Shown piece after piece: positions 19,764 to 31,058 of a stretch of 64,000 bases of DNA. The first letter of the stretch is position 1, and each line of letters starts with the position of its first letter. Below the pieces are notes generated by a model. It was not told where the DNA came from and did no database searches. It worked only from the letters and a program-made list of their open reading frames with translations. This DNA is from Cordylochernes scorpioides (lineage: Eukaryota; Arthropoda; Arachnida; Pseudoscorpiones; Chernetidae). A program made the translations under genes and the position numbers. Location of the stretch: assembly GCA_030710605.1 (NCBI GenBank), contig CP092872.1:93460627-93524626 (forward strand). The letters are read 5' to 3'.

Positions 19764-20180
19764 AACTGAAAGTTGCTGATGGTTTTCGCCATCTATCGAA
19801 ATAAATATAAACTATTCGTTAATTTTTTTTATTATTCCAGAAGTTGTCAAATGCCCTTTTTTTATTAATGAAGAAAAGCTAACCTCGTACGCGTTTAGGG
19901 TTGTTGGTCCTCATCATTTTGGTACTAGCTCTATCTCAGCGAACAAAGGAACTGGTCTTTGAGGCATCCTGAGAAATCAAGAAACAGGTATTTAAGGCCG
20001 GAAGGGCGTGTACAGCTTGCACCATACTGATGAGGGCCAACAGCCCGAAACGCGTACGTGGTTAGTTTTTCTTGATTAGTCAAGAATGGGTATTTGGTCA
20101 AATTGGTAACAAAAAAAAAATCAACGATTAGTCGATATTTATTCCGATGGATGGCGCAAGCCATCAGAAAACTTTTAGTT
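19764..20180. mobile_element. inverted-repeat element carrying two hammerhead-like modules
   Basis: The ends are imperfect inverted repeats of about 45 bp (AACTGAAAGTTGCTGATGG... and ...CCATCAGAAAACTTTTAGTT). Inside, CTAACCTCGTACGCGTTTAG (19879 on) and its inverted partner ending ACGCGTACGTGGTTAG (to 20065) face each other. A related fragment lies at 16375-16440. I read it as a Penelope-like terminal unit in fold-back form. Confidence 0.6.
20021..20065 (+). ncRNA. candidate minimal hammerhead ribozyme
   Basis: The sequence shows CTGATGA (20027-20033), a stem II GGGC/GCCC around CAACA, then GAAA (20047-20050), CGCG and TA. This is the full conserved core in type I order. Helix III would be very short (A-U, C-G, two-base loop), and helix I would pair ACCA with TGGT with imperfect inner pairs. 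Very short helix III is the known form in Penelope-like elements. Cleavage would follow the A in GTA. The inverted partner at 19879-19921 has ATGATGA and CTAAA instead and is likely dead. Confidence 0.5.
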
Positions 20181-20266
20181 GCACGCACAGCAGATGTATT
20201 TTTCTTAATTTATCCACCAGTACAATTTCACTTTTGTACTATTTTTCTAAATCAATAATATTGTTA

Positions 20267-20438
20267 CAGTCGAACTTGGATAATTCGAACCCCAAGGGAC
20301 CATAAAAAAATTCGAATTATCCAAAAATTCGAATTAAAAACGGAAATTATATATATAGGAAATTCTAGGGACCAAGATAAATATTCGAATTAAAGAGGTT
20401 TTCGAATTAAAGAAGTTCGAATTATCCAAGTTCTACTG
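20267..20438. mobile_element. pogo-type MITE 2 (172 bp)
   Basis: Inverted ends CAGTCGAACTTGGATAATTC and GAATTATCCAAGTTCTACTG, with TA on both sides. Confidence 0.9.
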
Positions 20439-20949
20439 TATTAAACTTTAATTTTTTTATACCTTGAAATTGGCTTATGCCCTTTTAACTGAAATATTAT
20501 TCAATTTAATTAATATTACATCCAATATATATTTGTCTTTTATATAAAGGAAACTTTAAAACGTTATTTTATAATAAAAAGCTTTATATATATGCACAGA
20601 GAAATAATATATAAATGATCTATATTAAAAGATATATATACATATATATTTAAACTCGAAAATGTCTTAATGTGTCATTTTTAATCAGCAGATTTCAGCT
20701 TTAAAGTGAATAAATTTTAAATAGCTCCAAATTTTGTTAAATATTCATGAAGCCTTATGATAAATTATTTCTCATTTATTTAAATTCAAATATTTCAAAT
20801 TTATAATCAAATATCGCGCGCCTCTTTTAATAAAAGATTTAATATAATATATGTCAAACCCTACTATATATTAATTGAAAAGCCCTGTACGATTTATAAA
20901 TGAATAAAATAAAGCATCAAGGGCTGCGTATCTTTATTATAATAAATAT

Positions 20950-20988
20950 ATACGAGCTTTCGGGCACATACGCCCTTCTACAGGAATT
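20950..20988 (-). mobile_element. Penelope-like hammerhead-type motif, family S
   Basis: On the minus strand: CCTGTAGAAGGGCG, loop, GCCCGAAAGCTCG. Stem II is intact and the left core strand is CTGTAGA instead of CTGATGA. The mariner at 21031 inserted just beside it. Confidence 0.5.
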
Positions 20989-21030
20989 AATGAAATAATA
21001 ATCCAACTAGTTTGAAATAAGCTTTATATA

Positions 21031-22334
21031 CAGGGTGTACCAGGTAAATTGGGACTAACTTTGACAGTCCATAAAACAAAAACTACTTGAGATTAAAAAC
21101 TTGTTTTTTTTTTCATTACGTAGCCATATTCATGTAAAATGCAACAGTACATGTGTGCGCAGTGTAGTGATGAAGAGTAACCGAGAATTTGAAAATCGAG
21201 CTGCCATCATCGTTGCTCTGCGCGCCGGAAGGAGCCCCAAAGAGATAGTGGATTTTCTTAAGTTGCCCAAAACCACTATTTATCGTGTCAAGAAGCAGTT
21301 TGATGAGGCCGACAGTAACAAAGAGGGGATAGCTACAAGGAAAAAGCACTCGCGTCGATCGGACAGGGTAAGAGGCGAAGAATTTGTCAAAAATGTCAAG
21401 GAGAAGATTGATGGAAACCCTGGGAAGAGCATGAGGGCCATAGCCAAGGAAATGGACGTTGGCTCTATGACAATTGTCAGAACTATCCATGAGGACCTTG
21501 GTCTCAAGTCTTATGCCCTTCGGAAAGGTCAGTTGCTGACTGAGAATATGAAGAATAACAGAAAAGGAAAGGCTGCTGCCCTCCTCAACAACCTGAAACA
21601 CGACTCTTTTGGCATGCTAAGGTTCTTCTCTGACGAAAAGAACTTTGACGTGGACCAAAAGGTAAATCCCAGGAATGATCGCTGGATCTGTAAAGACCCC
21701 TCAGAGATACCTGTCGTGATGCACACGAAATTTCCTGCCTCCGTAATGGTCCTTGGCGTTATCAGCAGTGAAGGTGATGTCATGCCTCCCCATTTCTTTG
21801 AGAAGGGCCTTAGGATGAACGCTGACACCTACATCAATGTTCTGGAGACCGTTGTGAAGCCTTGGATGGACATGGTGGCCGCAGGAAGGAAGTATGTCTT
21901 CCAACAGGACTCAGCTCCAGCCCATAAGGCAAAAAAGACACAATCGTGGCTGACACTTAACGTCCCTAGTCACTGGGGTCCTGATATTTGGCCCCCTAAC
22001 TCTCCAGATTGCAATCCCCTCGACTACTATGCATGGGGCGTTGTTGAGAGAGATGTCAACAAAGCTCCTCATACCACCATCCAGTCTGTCAAGAAAGCAG
22101 TTCACACGGTGATGACCCAAATGGACAAGGTCATCGTCGCCAAGGCCTGTGCTTCATTCCGCACTCGCCTCGAGACTGTTGTAGCTAATAATGGAAACTT
22201 CATTGAATAAATAAAAACTATATCCTTTTATCTACTACTGTGTCAAATTTCATTCGGATATTTTAATTTTTACTTGCAAAAAATTTCAGTTAAAATACCA
22301 TTGTTGAAATTCCCAATTTACCTGGTACACCCTG
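21031..22334 (+). mobile_element. complete mariner-like transposon (1304 bp)
   Basis: 24-bp perfect inverted ends, CAGGGTGTACCAGGTAAATT then GGGA, mirrored at 22311-22334. They are flanked by TA on both sides (21029-21030, 22335-22336). One uninterrupted transposase gene fills the interior. Perfect ends and an intact frame indicate recent activity. Confidence 0.97.
21170..22210 (+). CDS. mariner-family DD37D transposase, apparently intact
   Basis: Encodes a 346-residue cut-and-paste transposase that would bind the element's inverted ends in the nucleus and excise and reinsert it at TA. I start at the ATG at 21170 (MKSNREFENRAAIIVALRAG), which opens the N-terminal helix-turn-helix; the upstream ATG at 21101 would add 23 atypical residues. 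A first helix-turn-helix spans about residues 10-45 and a second about 88-110. Catalytic residues are D155 (FSDEKNF), D247 (QQDSAPAH) and D285 (NSPDCNPLDYYAWG), with 37 residues between the last two, hence DD37D. No frameshift or stop interrupts it and the length is normal for the family. Its balanced base composition contrasts with the AT-rich surroundings, which fits a recent arrival. DD37D defines the maT-type branch of mariner; I cannot place it further without a tree. Confidence 0.96.
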   Translation: MKSNREFENRAAIIVALRAGRSPKEIVDFLKLPKTTIYRVKKQFDEADSNKEGIATRKKHSRRSDRVRGEEFVKNVKEKIDGNPGKSMRAIAKEMDVGSMTIVRTIHEDLGLKSYALRKGQLLTENMKNNRKGKAAALLNNLKHDSFGMLRFFSDEKNFDVDQKVNPRNDRWICKDPSEIPVVMHTKFPASVMVLGVISSEGDVMPPHFFEKGLRMNADTYINVLETVVKPWMDMVAAGRKYVFQQDSAPAHKAKKTQSWLTLNVPSHWGPDIWPPNSPDCNPLDYYAWGVVERDVNKAPHTTIQSVKKAVHTVMTQMDKVIVAKACASFRTRLETVVANNGNFIE

Positions 22335-22336
22335 TA

Positions 22337-23505
22337 TAAATTTAAATGTAACGTGCATATCCACGATACACTTGTATATCAACTTGCAAGGTATCCCATC
22401 AGACATGTGATATCTCATACTGTGAATGAATTTTATATATCTACCTACTATATATCTACCTTTTTAAAATATAATTTTTATATATTATAATAACGTTAAA
22501 ATATATAAAGTTATATTTTTAGATAAGAAGCGATCAAATATAGAATTTCAAACGACTATTTAAAACCGTAAGCTATTACACTTGAGAAGCTAAACATATA
22601 ACTATATTTTTTTGAAAATAGAGCAATCCATAGATAAATATTTAATTAAAAAGGCATATATATAATATAACTATATATATAAATATTTCAAAATGATATT
22701 ATGTTTACAATATATATTTTAATATTCATAAGAAAAACTAATTTTCAATATAAATTAATTAAATAAACGCCAAATATGAGAGAGAAAGCGTTTTATTAAT
22801 GAAACAATTTTATATAAAGCCATAAAATAAAATATTTCAAAACGAAATATTGCAAAAATAAATATAAAGTTTAATTATTTCCCAAACTATTAACAATAAT
22901 AATTCCCTTCTAGAAGATAAAAAAAAAGTTTATTAAATTTTTATCAAATTCTAAAATAATTTATTTTTCGAATACAAACTCAGTTCGACCGTTATGCATA
23001 TTTTATAAGTGTTTCTAATTTCGTGTTAAAGTAAATATTTGCTTGGAAAATATTGTCTTTTAAGACACACTTTATTTTTTTTTAGAATACGAAAAAAAAA
23101 TGTAAATATTATGAATATAATCGTTTAAAATGTTTATATCACACAATTTTATTTTTCTACTATGTATATTTTATTAAATATTTTAAAATTTAAATCTTCA
23201 ATAGATTTTATAAATATATTTATATATATTCTGAAAGATTTTGTAAGCTTGTATATTTTTATAGATATGTGTATTTAATATATTAAAAGTTCTCCCTTTC
23301 AATATTAAACACGTTTATTTATGTTTTATGATTTAATAACTATATTTATTGATTGATATTGATATTTTAGTGCTTTTTTTTCAATTTTGAAACAATATTA
23401 CAATTCTCATTACAAAGTAGCATATATTAAAAGGTTTTGGAACATTTATTATGAATATTTTTATAGGTTTACCAATATAATCTACCAGATAGTTCAACTA
23501 GTTTA
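22337..23505. other. AT-rich region, no gene seen
   Basis: Very AT-rich with a GGCATATATA fragment of family G near 22650. The only open frames are short and low in complexity. Confidence 0.5.
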
Positions 23506-23834
23506 CACTCATGGACAAAACTTAAGGAAGTTGAACCTTTTAGCATGTATATCGGGATTCAGACAATATCTCTGAAAGATATTACAGTGACCTTTATTGA
23601 AGACACGCGAGATAACCAATATACACTCATAGACAAAACTTAAGTAAGTTGTACCTTTTAACATGTATATCGGGATTCAGACAATAACTCTGAAAGATAT
23701 TTGATACACAGTGAGCTTTATTGAAGACACACGAGATAACCAAGTGTGAACAAAATTGCCTCTGTCTCCTTCAAAAGAACAGACAACCCGCGAAATCAAA
23801 GACTATCCACTTCCTTAAGTTTTGTCAATGACTA
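23506..23834. mobile_element. Tc1/mariner-type MITE, family T, with internal tandem duplication
   Basis: Starts after TA with CACTCATGGACAAAACTTAAG and ends CTTAAGTTTTGTCAATGACTA before TA. The left 118 bp or so, including the terminus, is repeated (about 23503-23620 and 23621-23742), so the element has two left ends. It aligns with the copy at 10943-11501. Confidence 0.85.
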
Positions 23835-24127
23835 TATTTGGCTATGGTCAAAATCGACCAATCGACCGATTGAACACCAGAAATAGTTCAATTTAGGCCA
23901 CTTTTTTCTTGTATTTTTTTTACAAACCAATTATAATTGATCAATAGAAAAACGAAGAAAATATTCAATGCTAGTTTTTTCTGGGGAAAGCAAAGGTTCT
24001 TCATTATATTAAAATACTTTAAAAGGGTCAACATATGTTACTCTAATATACATATATTTATTTCTGTAAACCAACAACATTTCTTATATATACATATATT
24101 GAAGATTGAGCAATCCATAATTAAATC

Positions 24128-24459
24128 ATTAGATAGTAAAAAGGCATATATTGGATTGAATAAGAGATTTATTTGCTAATATATTCGGCTGGCTGAACGC
24201 CAACCTTTATCGACGCATTACATTTTTGTATACACAAACTCAGGCCGAATAGCGTTATAATATCGCAGTTGAAATCATTTAAAATAAAACAACCCACTTT
24301 GTATTTTAAATGATTTCAACTGTGATATTATAACACTATGCGGTGCTGTGTTTGTGTATACAAAAATGTAATGCGTCGATAAAGGTTGGCGTTCAGCCAA
24401 CCGAAATATTGGCAAATAAATCTTTTATTCAATCCAATATATGCCTTTTATTATCTAAT
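24128..24459. mobile_element. fold-back of family G units (332 bp)
   Basis: Two arms of about 155 bp, reverse complements around a spacer near 24294. Each carries GGCATATATTGGATTGAATA and the GGCTGAACGCCAACCTTTAT hairpin. On each arm the hammerhead-like core strands are degenerate (TCGATAA; GAAA or GAAT). Confidence 0.93.
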
Positions 24460-25700
24460 ATATATAAGAAACTATCTGACCAAAAATATATCTTTATTAT
24501 TAATCTATTTTTAATTAACGAAAGCTTTGATATTGAATAGCAAACGAACCTTTTTAAATCAGAAGAATCTTTTGAGATATTATCTTTACTATAATAAAAG
24601 ACATTAAATATAGCCATAAAAATGTAAATTTGTTATAGATTCTTAATATACAAGTGCTATAAAGATATGCATTTTAAGAGGTAGTTTTTTTTAAGGTATC
24701 ACGAAACTCAATGAGGAGTTATAAAAATATTCAATATAACATAAAACCTATCTGCGAAATAATAATTTATCATCATAAAGAGAAGGCTTGTGGGTTGGCG
24801 CCTTAGCTATATCTGTTTAGCATGCATGGCAGCATATGGCATTACCATGAAATTTTATGGATCGTGGGGGGCTTCTATTCTTAGAACAAATAATCAGAAT
24901 TTTTTTCCATTTCGCCATTTTATTTATTTGGTTTATTCTTCGATAGTTTTTAAGATAATTCTATTAATCCACATCTCTATATGTATAACAAATGAAAACA
25001 TTAAGACGTGAATGTTTCTTTTTCATAAATAAATCAAACTTCTACTGTCCTTACTGCAATGAAAATCCCTATATGTATATACGCTTATTCTGTACAAATA
25101 ATTTTAAAATCATTTTTTAGATCTCATTGATATATAAATTATCAATTTATACTTAATCCTTTTTAGAGATAAAGTCATAAAAAGTCATAATAATTTGTGA
25201 TTATATAAAAAAGTTGATATATTAATGGTTAACGTTTCAAAGACCCAAATCTTATAATAGATTATTCATATTGTTATTATTTTATAAAACATTTTTGGTA
25301 CGTACGTCGTCAAATTTAATTTTTTTCGAAATATTCTAATCCATAAATATATTGAAATAATAAAATACATAATATGTAAATTAAACATTATAAAAAAAGA
25401 AAATAATAAAAATTTAATGTATTTTTTTTTTGTGATAAAAAAAATCCATCTAATTATATTTGTATTAACGAAAAAAAAATAATTTAAATAAGCAACATTC
25501 GTAGAATAAAAAAAAAAGCAAGCGAGCGAGCCTGGGGACGTTGGTAACATCTGGAAAGGCACTAATTGCAGGGGTTTTGTAACAGGAGGGGTGTAAAATT
25601 TCTGAGCAAAATTTATTAAAACGATGCTCCAATCACTTTGCAGAGTTACAGCTGCGTGCAGGGCACAATCGACAGGAAATGGCGTGCGTGAAAGATGAAG
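24460..25700. other. AT-rich region with a family B tail and a GC-richer patch
   Basis: 24960-25068 is a minus-strand family B tail (CTACTGTCCTTACTGC). From about 25510 to 25740 GC content rises (GCAAGCGAGCGAGCCTGGGG, GCTGCGTGCAGGGCAC). This may be a relic exon or regulatory patch; frames are short and I assign no function. Confidence 0.4.
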
Positions 25701-25716
25701 TGTTTCTAAGCAACCG

Positions 25717-26170
25717 GTGATTCTGTGAAAATTAACAAAAGTTACGTAGAATTGCCCTTTTGTTCATCTGGCACCATTGACTTTATTTCGTTTGGTATTA
25801 TTTCCATTTTCTATTGTATAATTAACCCCCTTTTTTAAACAAAAAAAACTTCGTATGTATATAGTATAGAAGATGATTCTGTGAAATTAATTGTTTTATT
25901 TGACTTTTTTTTTAAACATCTGGCACCATTTGTTTATATTTCATTTTAGTTATACTTTTTTCTTCTCATTTGGTAATTTCAGACCTTTTTTTAGATTCGT
26001 AAAATGTGTATAACAGATGACGATTCTGTTGTGTTTTTTAAACATTTTATCTAAACATCTGACATTATTAAATGATATTTAATTATGCGTTACATTCTAT
26101 TGCCTTTTAATAGATTATTTTAAAAGAGAATCTTGGTTTATTTTGTGTTTGAAATCTCGTTCTACGAATA
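25717..26170. repeat. three decayed direct repeats of about 150 bp
   Basis: GATTCTGTGAAA- or GATTCTGTTG-type sequence followed by CATCTGGCACCATT (or CATCTGACATTATT) recurs with starts near 25717, 25871 and 26020, so an old tandem triplication is visible through heavy divergence. Confidence 0.6.
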
Positions 26171-27641
26171 TTTTAAAACATAGTTGATTCAATAATAGAG
26201 AAAGATATAATACTCTCTGATGTATATAGTTGTTCATTTGTTTTAAATAAATATTAAATTGATGTATATATTTGTTTAGTTATTTTGCATATTTTTCATC
26301 TGTGAATTAATCTTATAATTTGGTCTATGAAAATAAAAATATTGGACCAGTGACCAAAACAAAATGTAAATAGATCGCTTAATGTTATATAGTATAGTAT
26401 AGAGAATTGTTAGGCAGGATATATATTAAAATGTTATGCTTGTGTAATTTTAATCTTAATTAAATAAAAAATTATAAATTTAAATGTGTTATAAATCTTA
26501 AATACCAAGCATTAAAACACTCTCCAATCATTTATAATACCCTATTATTGTTTTGAAAATAGAGCAATACCCAAAATATTTCCATTTTTACTAATTTACT
26601 TATATTCAAATTACATATATACTTTTTGTCTCTCTTCAAGTGTAGAGAAAATTTGTACATAATATTTGTATGAGTAGGTTTGCTATTTGAAAAAATATCC
26701 TACAATTTAAGATAAAATTTATGCACATTACTTTAAAGATGTAAACTATAAATGATGTGAAAGAAATTAATATCACATTTAATATATATCATAGAATTAT
26801 AATGAATAATAATTTTGTAAATATAAATATTGAGAGATATATATATTTACATAACAAAATTCATTTATATCACTGATATAACATGTAAGGTATATAATAA
26901 CTTATATATTTTAATATAATCAGTTTTAAAATGTAAAATATGAAACAGAAATTGAGTCTCGGCTATACATATAGATGTAAAAGGATAAATATTTATATCA
27001 CTCAAGACTTATATGTAAATATGTAATCTAAATTAATCATCCAATAAACTGATTTTCGAATATAATTCAAAATATTCGTTGAAGTTATAGGAATTGAGAA
27101 TATATATATATGTTCTATACAGATGTATTTAAAGAATGGACATCTAACATTCTCATTGGACAAAGATAGACATTATTGAGAACGTATACCAAAAGAAAAT
27201 AATAATCGAGAATCTTCTATAAGAAAATATGGCGGTATTTGTTGTACCAAACGATTATTTCAGATACATCGGCTGCTTCTTTTATGGAATTACTTTTGGC
27301 GCGATATTCTAATAAGAAAAGCTCATATTTTGATATAACTATATAAGAAAAGAATATATTTTGATTATTATCAATTAATTCATTATGTTTGATATATTTT
27401 ATTATTTATTTGATCAGAAAGATGCTTAATTTCATTGAATCGGTGTTGAAAACGAGATAATATATTAAGAAGTTCCTCTGACAAATTTTGCAAATGAAGT
27501 TTAATATATAGTATTGTAACACGTATATTCTCTTTATTATTATTATTATACATTTTTGAGTTCTAAGAAAGTTTGTCTATATAAATAATAGGTATTGATC
27601 ATTCAACTCTTGATTATATATAAACGTTCTTCCGTGATTTA
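26171..27641. other. AT-rich region, no gene seen
   Basis: Low-complexity AT sequence with short random frames and one AAATATGGCGG motif near 27226. Confidence 0.5.
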
Positions 27642-27841
27642 TAATATTATAAAATAAATGAAGCTTCCACGGTTAAGTTTCTTGTGCAACTTTTTATTTT
27701 CAAGCTTTCGGATATTGTATTTATTATTAAGTTGTTAAAGTGATAATCCTGTTGAAGGACTGACAAGTCCGAAAGCTTGAAAATAAAAAGTTGGACAAGA
27801 AACTTAATCCTGGAAGCTTTATTTATTTTATAATAAATAAT
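27642..27841. mobile_element. fold-back of family S units (200 bp)
   Basis: Arms of about 75 bp pair across a central segment (GAAGCTTCCACGGTTAAG... with ...CTTAATCCTGGAAGCTT). The plus-strand right half reads CCTGTTGAAGGACTGACAAG then TCCGAAAGCTTG, a family S hammerhead-like hairpin. Confidence 0.85.
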
Positions 27842-29627
27842 AGGTATGTTTAAGATGTTAAATCCTCTTTTCAATATTTATATTTTCATATATTTCTAAT
27901 TTGACTCTATAAGTATTTCGGCCCTTTTAATCGGCGGAACTATTGAAGTAAAAATATTGTTCATATTCATCGAACATTAAATCTAGACTATATGTATAAA
28001 AAGTATATTATTTTATTTATATAAATATATAACGACAAAATTCATTTCAATTTACTTTTAGAAGTCTATTTTCTATAATTTATAGAGTTAACGTATATAA
28101 AAAATCTTAAATTTATACCATTATAGAGCTAAAATTTGATACCTATATTGTCTGTGAAAAATTAATATAAAGAATAACATATTTGACCCCTGACTATCTA
28201 TTTGCTTTACTGATACTAAAATGACTAATAAATAAAGTTAGAGTATTGATGTATCTCTATTTATTGATAAATATTTATATATTTATTTATCTCTTAATAA
28301 TTCATCATATGTTGACTACTGAAATAACATTTGAATGTATAATCACGCGAAAATAAAAATATATATATGGAAGTCATTTCTTAAAAGTTTAGACAAAAGT
28401 TATTTTACCTGAGATATTTAAAGTTTGCTAAGGATTTATATTTTTCAAATATATGCAAATATATGAGAAAGCGATTTTCTAAAATAACAAGAAAAGATAT
28501 TTATACATAGCGTATTATTTCAAAATTCAAAACATTAACGAATTTTTGCTAAAGGTTGCCGCAATAGAGTATACGAAATTTCTAAGATGGCGGCGTACCA
28601 TGAAATATCGGCTGCAATTTATTTTAGACATTTATTTTCACCACAAGTGGGGAGTCTTTTGATATTAATTTAAACAAAGAAATATATTTGAAAATAGATA
28701 GGATTTAAAATAATGAATTCATTCTATAATAAATATTAGTAATAAAAAATACAATAAATAAAATTCTATTTAAAAAAATAATAATATCGTCATATATTAT
28801 TTTTCAATACATTTTAATGTTATTATATAACTTTTAAAAAATAAGCTCTGAAAATAAATATTTTAAAAGGACCAAAATATCTATTAAACCTAGCCGCGTC
28901 TTTAAAAATATTTTTAAAACGAAAATTAAATTGAAGCGATATTATATTTTCTAACAAATTCAATTTTAATTATGATAAACAGCTCAGAATGATATTTTCT
29001 TTATAGAAAATGTGTTTTTTTTTCTCCATAAGAAAATAAATTTGATAAGTTGAAGATTAATGGAGTTAGCAATATAGACAAATTCTAATACCAAAATGGC
29101 AATATATTTTGAAACTTAGGGAAAAAAATCCGCTTGGAACTTTAATATAATGAAAAAATATCCATTTTATTTATTTCCCTTAGGAAATGGGAGAAATGGA
29201 GGTAAAATTGTGAAAAAATATGGCGACGTTTATACAGGTCGTCGTTCCATTTAATTTTTCTTTTGTAATTCATAGAATATTATAAATCATAGAATATTCA
29301 TATTTATTCTGTTATCATTTATATCCTTCTTTTTTATTTATATTGAAACTATTTTAATTATACTAAATCAATATAAAATTATTTGAATGTTTTTAAAAAT
29401 ATATTTATATTGTTTTTGATATAATTTAATTTAAATATAACCACAGATTTCTCGTGTCTAAGTAAACTAACTTTTTAATCGTCTGTTAAATATTCTGAAG
29501 AGATATTTAAGAGGTAATTATGAATCTTCTATAGATAGTATATAATATACAATATATATTTCTGATAATTTTATTATTACTTTGTCACACGCTATTAATA
29601 TTTAAAATATATATAAACACAATTTAT
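27842..29627. other. AT-rich region with YY1-like motifs
   Basis: No gene is visible. AAGATGGCGGCG at about 28586 and ATATGGCGACG at about 29214 are GC-rich islands in very AT-rich DNA. Confidence 0.45.
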
Positions 29628-29720
29628 AATTAAATAGGCATATATTGGATCATAAAATAATTTATTTACTAATATTTCAGTTAGCTGAACGCCAACCTTT
29701 TTCAAGATTCAAAAACGCAT
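29628..29720 (-). mobile_element. family G unit
   Basis: GGCATATATTGGATCATAAA followed by TTTCAGTTAGCTGAACGCC and AACCTTTTTCAAG; same hairpin as at 4376-4600, more degenerate. Confidence 0.6.
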
Positions 29721-30530
29721 TTATGTAAACAGCAAACTATATATACCTTTTATCCACTATTAGTCTTTTTAATTAAAGATCTATTAATCTATAAATTAAT
29801 ATATTAATAAGCTATATTTTCAAATATATATTTCTAAACATATTAAAAATCAGCTAATGAGTATTATTTTGATATAATTGTGATTAAATAAAAACGAATA
29901 AGTTTAATGAATAAAAATATTCGGCATCTTTTCATAGGTCTGCCATAAAAACATATAATATATGCAAATGTATTTATATTCCTTGAAGATTTCCCTGTAT
30001 ATCGAGAAACGATAGCCTACTTAAATTTTCTCGGTCCATGGTCACGCAAAACTAAATTATTTTCGCAGAGCTACGCTGAAGTATCTATTTTTAGGTTTAA
30101 TTTGGCGTGAGCGTATAAAGAAAAATATTTTAATATACTTCTAGGCCATGTTTTTGATTATAAATTAGATAGAGGTTTGTTTTTATCGCGAGTTTATCTA
30201 ACTTTTACATAATTTTGATAACAAAATATTAGCTTAACACTATATTTGTTGTTGAACATAAACAAATCAGCTATGAATATTACATATTGGTGTTTTATTC
30301 ATAATTGATAGTCAATATATTCGCCTTTAATGCATATAAATATTAATCAGTTCCATATTTTACTACAAATATAAACATTATATGTTGATGTTGGATTTAA
30401 ATAGAATATAAAATTTGATGAAAATATGAATTATTTGATAATGTGTGCTAGTATATTGTTCCGCATTGTCTTTTAGTAAAAGATAGATTTAATATTTGTG
30501 TTTTTATATATGTATATATATATATGAATA
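29721..30530. other. AT-rich region, no gene seen
   Basis: Nothing recognisable. Duplicate coverage in this window ends inside it at 30184. Confidence 0.5.
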
Positions 30531-30532
30531 TA

Positions 30533-30758
30533 CAGTAAACTCTCCTATAACGCGATTAACGTGTTCCGTGTTGTATGATATCGCGTTATAGGAATTCGCG
30601 ATGTACGAATTAAAACTTGTATAACGCGAATGTTGTTAAGGTAAATTGTTTTATTTTATAACGCGTTATACGAAAATTCGCGTTGTATAAATAAATTTGT
30701 CGCAATTTTTTTAATCGAAATCGCGTTGTAAAAACTCGCGTTATAGGAGAGTCTACTG
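30533..30758. mobile_element. pogo-type MITE 3 (226 bp)
   Basis: Inverted ends CAGTAAACTCTCCTATAACG and CGTTATAGGAGAGTCTACTG with flanking TA. The inside repeats CGCGTTATA/TATAACGCG several times on both strands, unusually CpG-rich for this region. Confidence 0.92.
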
Positions 30759-30935
30759 TACTGGGTTTTTAAATTGAGCAATAAATTAAAAGAAACAATC
30801 AATATCTTTCATTATCTAAGCTTTCTTATTGAATATCTTTGATTAATGTAATATTGTATATAGAAATGGTTTATAAAATGTTATATGAATTAAATAATGC
30901 AACAGGATTCTGAAGATGAATTTTTTTTTTTCATT

Positions 30936-31058
30936 TTTTATTAACACAATGTCAAGCTTTCGGACATCTCTGCCCTTTTACATAGCGTCTTATTCGTTTT
31001 TATGTACTCATGTAGAAGGGCAGAGATGTCCGAAAGCTTGAGATTACATTAATAAAAT
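30936..31058. mobile_element. fold-back of family S units (123 bp)
   Basis: Arms of about 47 bp around a 28-bp spacer. The right arm reads GTAGAAGGGCAGAGATGTCC then GAAAGCTTGAG, the left arm its near-complement. Confidence 0.88.

Larger units (their letters stand above)
6932..30184 (+). repeat. copy 1 of a direct duplication of at least 23.2 kb
   Basis: Every feature here recurs in the same order at 40766-64000. The coordinate offset falls from 33834 at the left end to about 33816 from the mariner onward, reflecting small indels. 30184 is only where the window cuts copy 2, so the homology may extend further right in both copies. Confidence 0.97.

Noticed and set aside
21116-22120. Minus-strand open frames of 67-161 codons inside the mariner
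   Set aside because: Shadows of the transposase coding sequence on the opposite strand.
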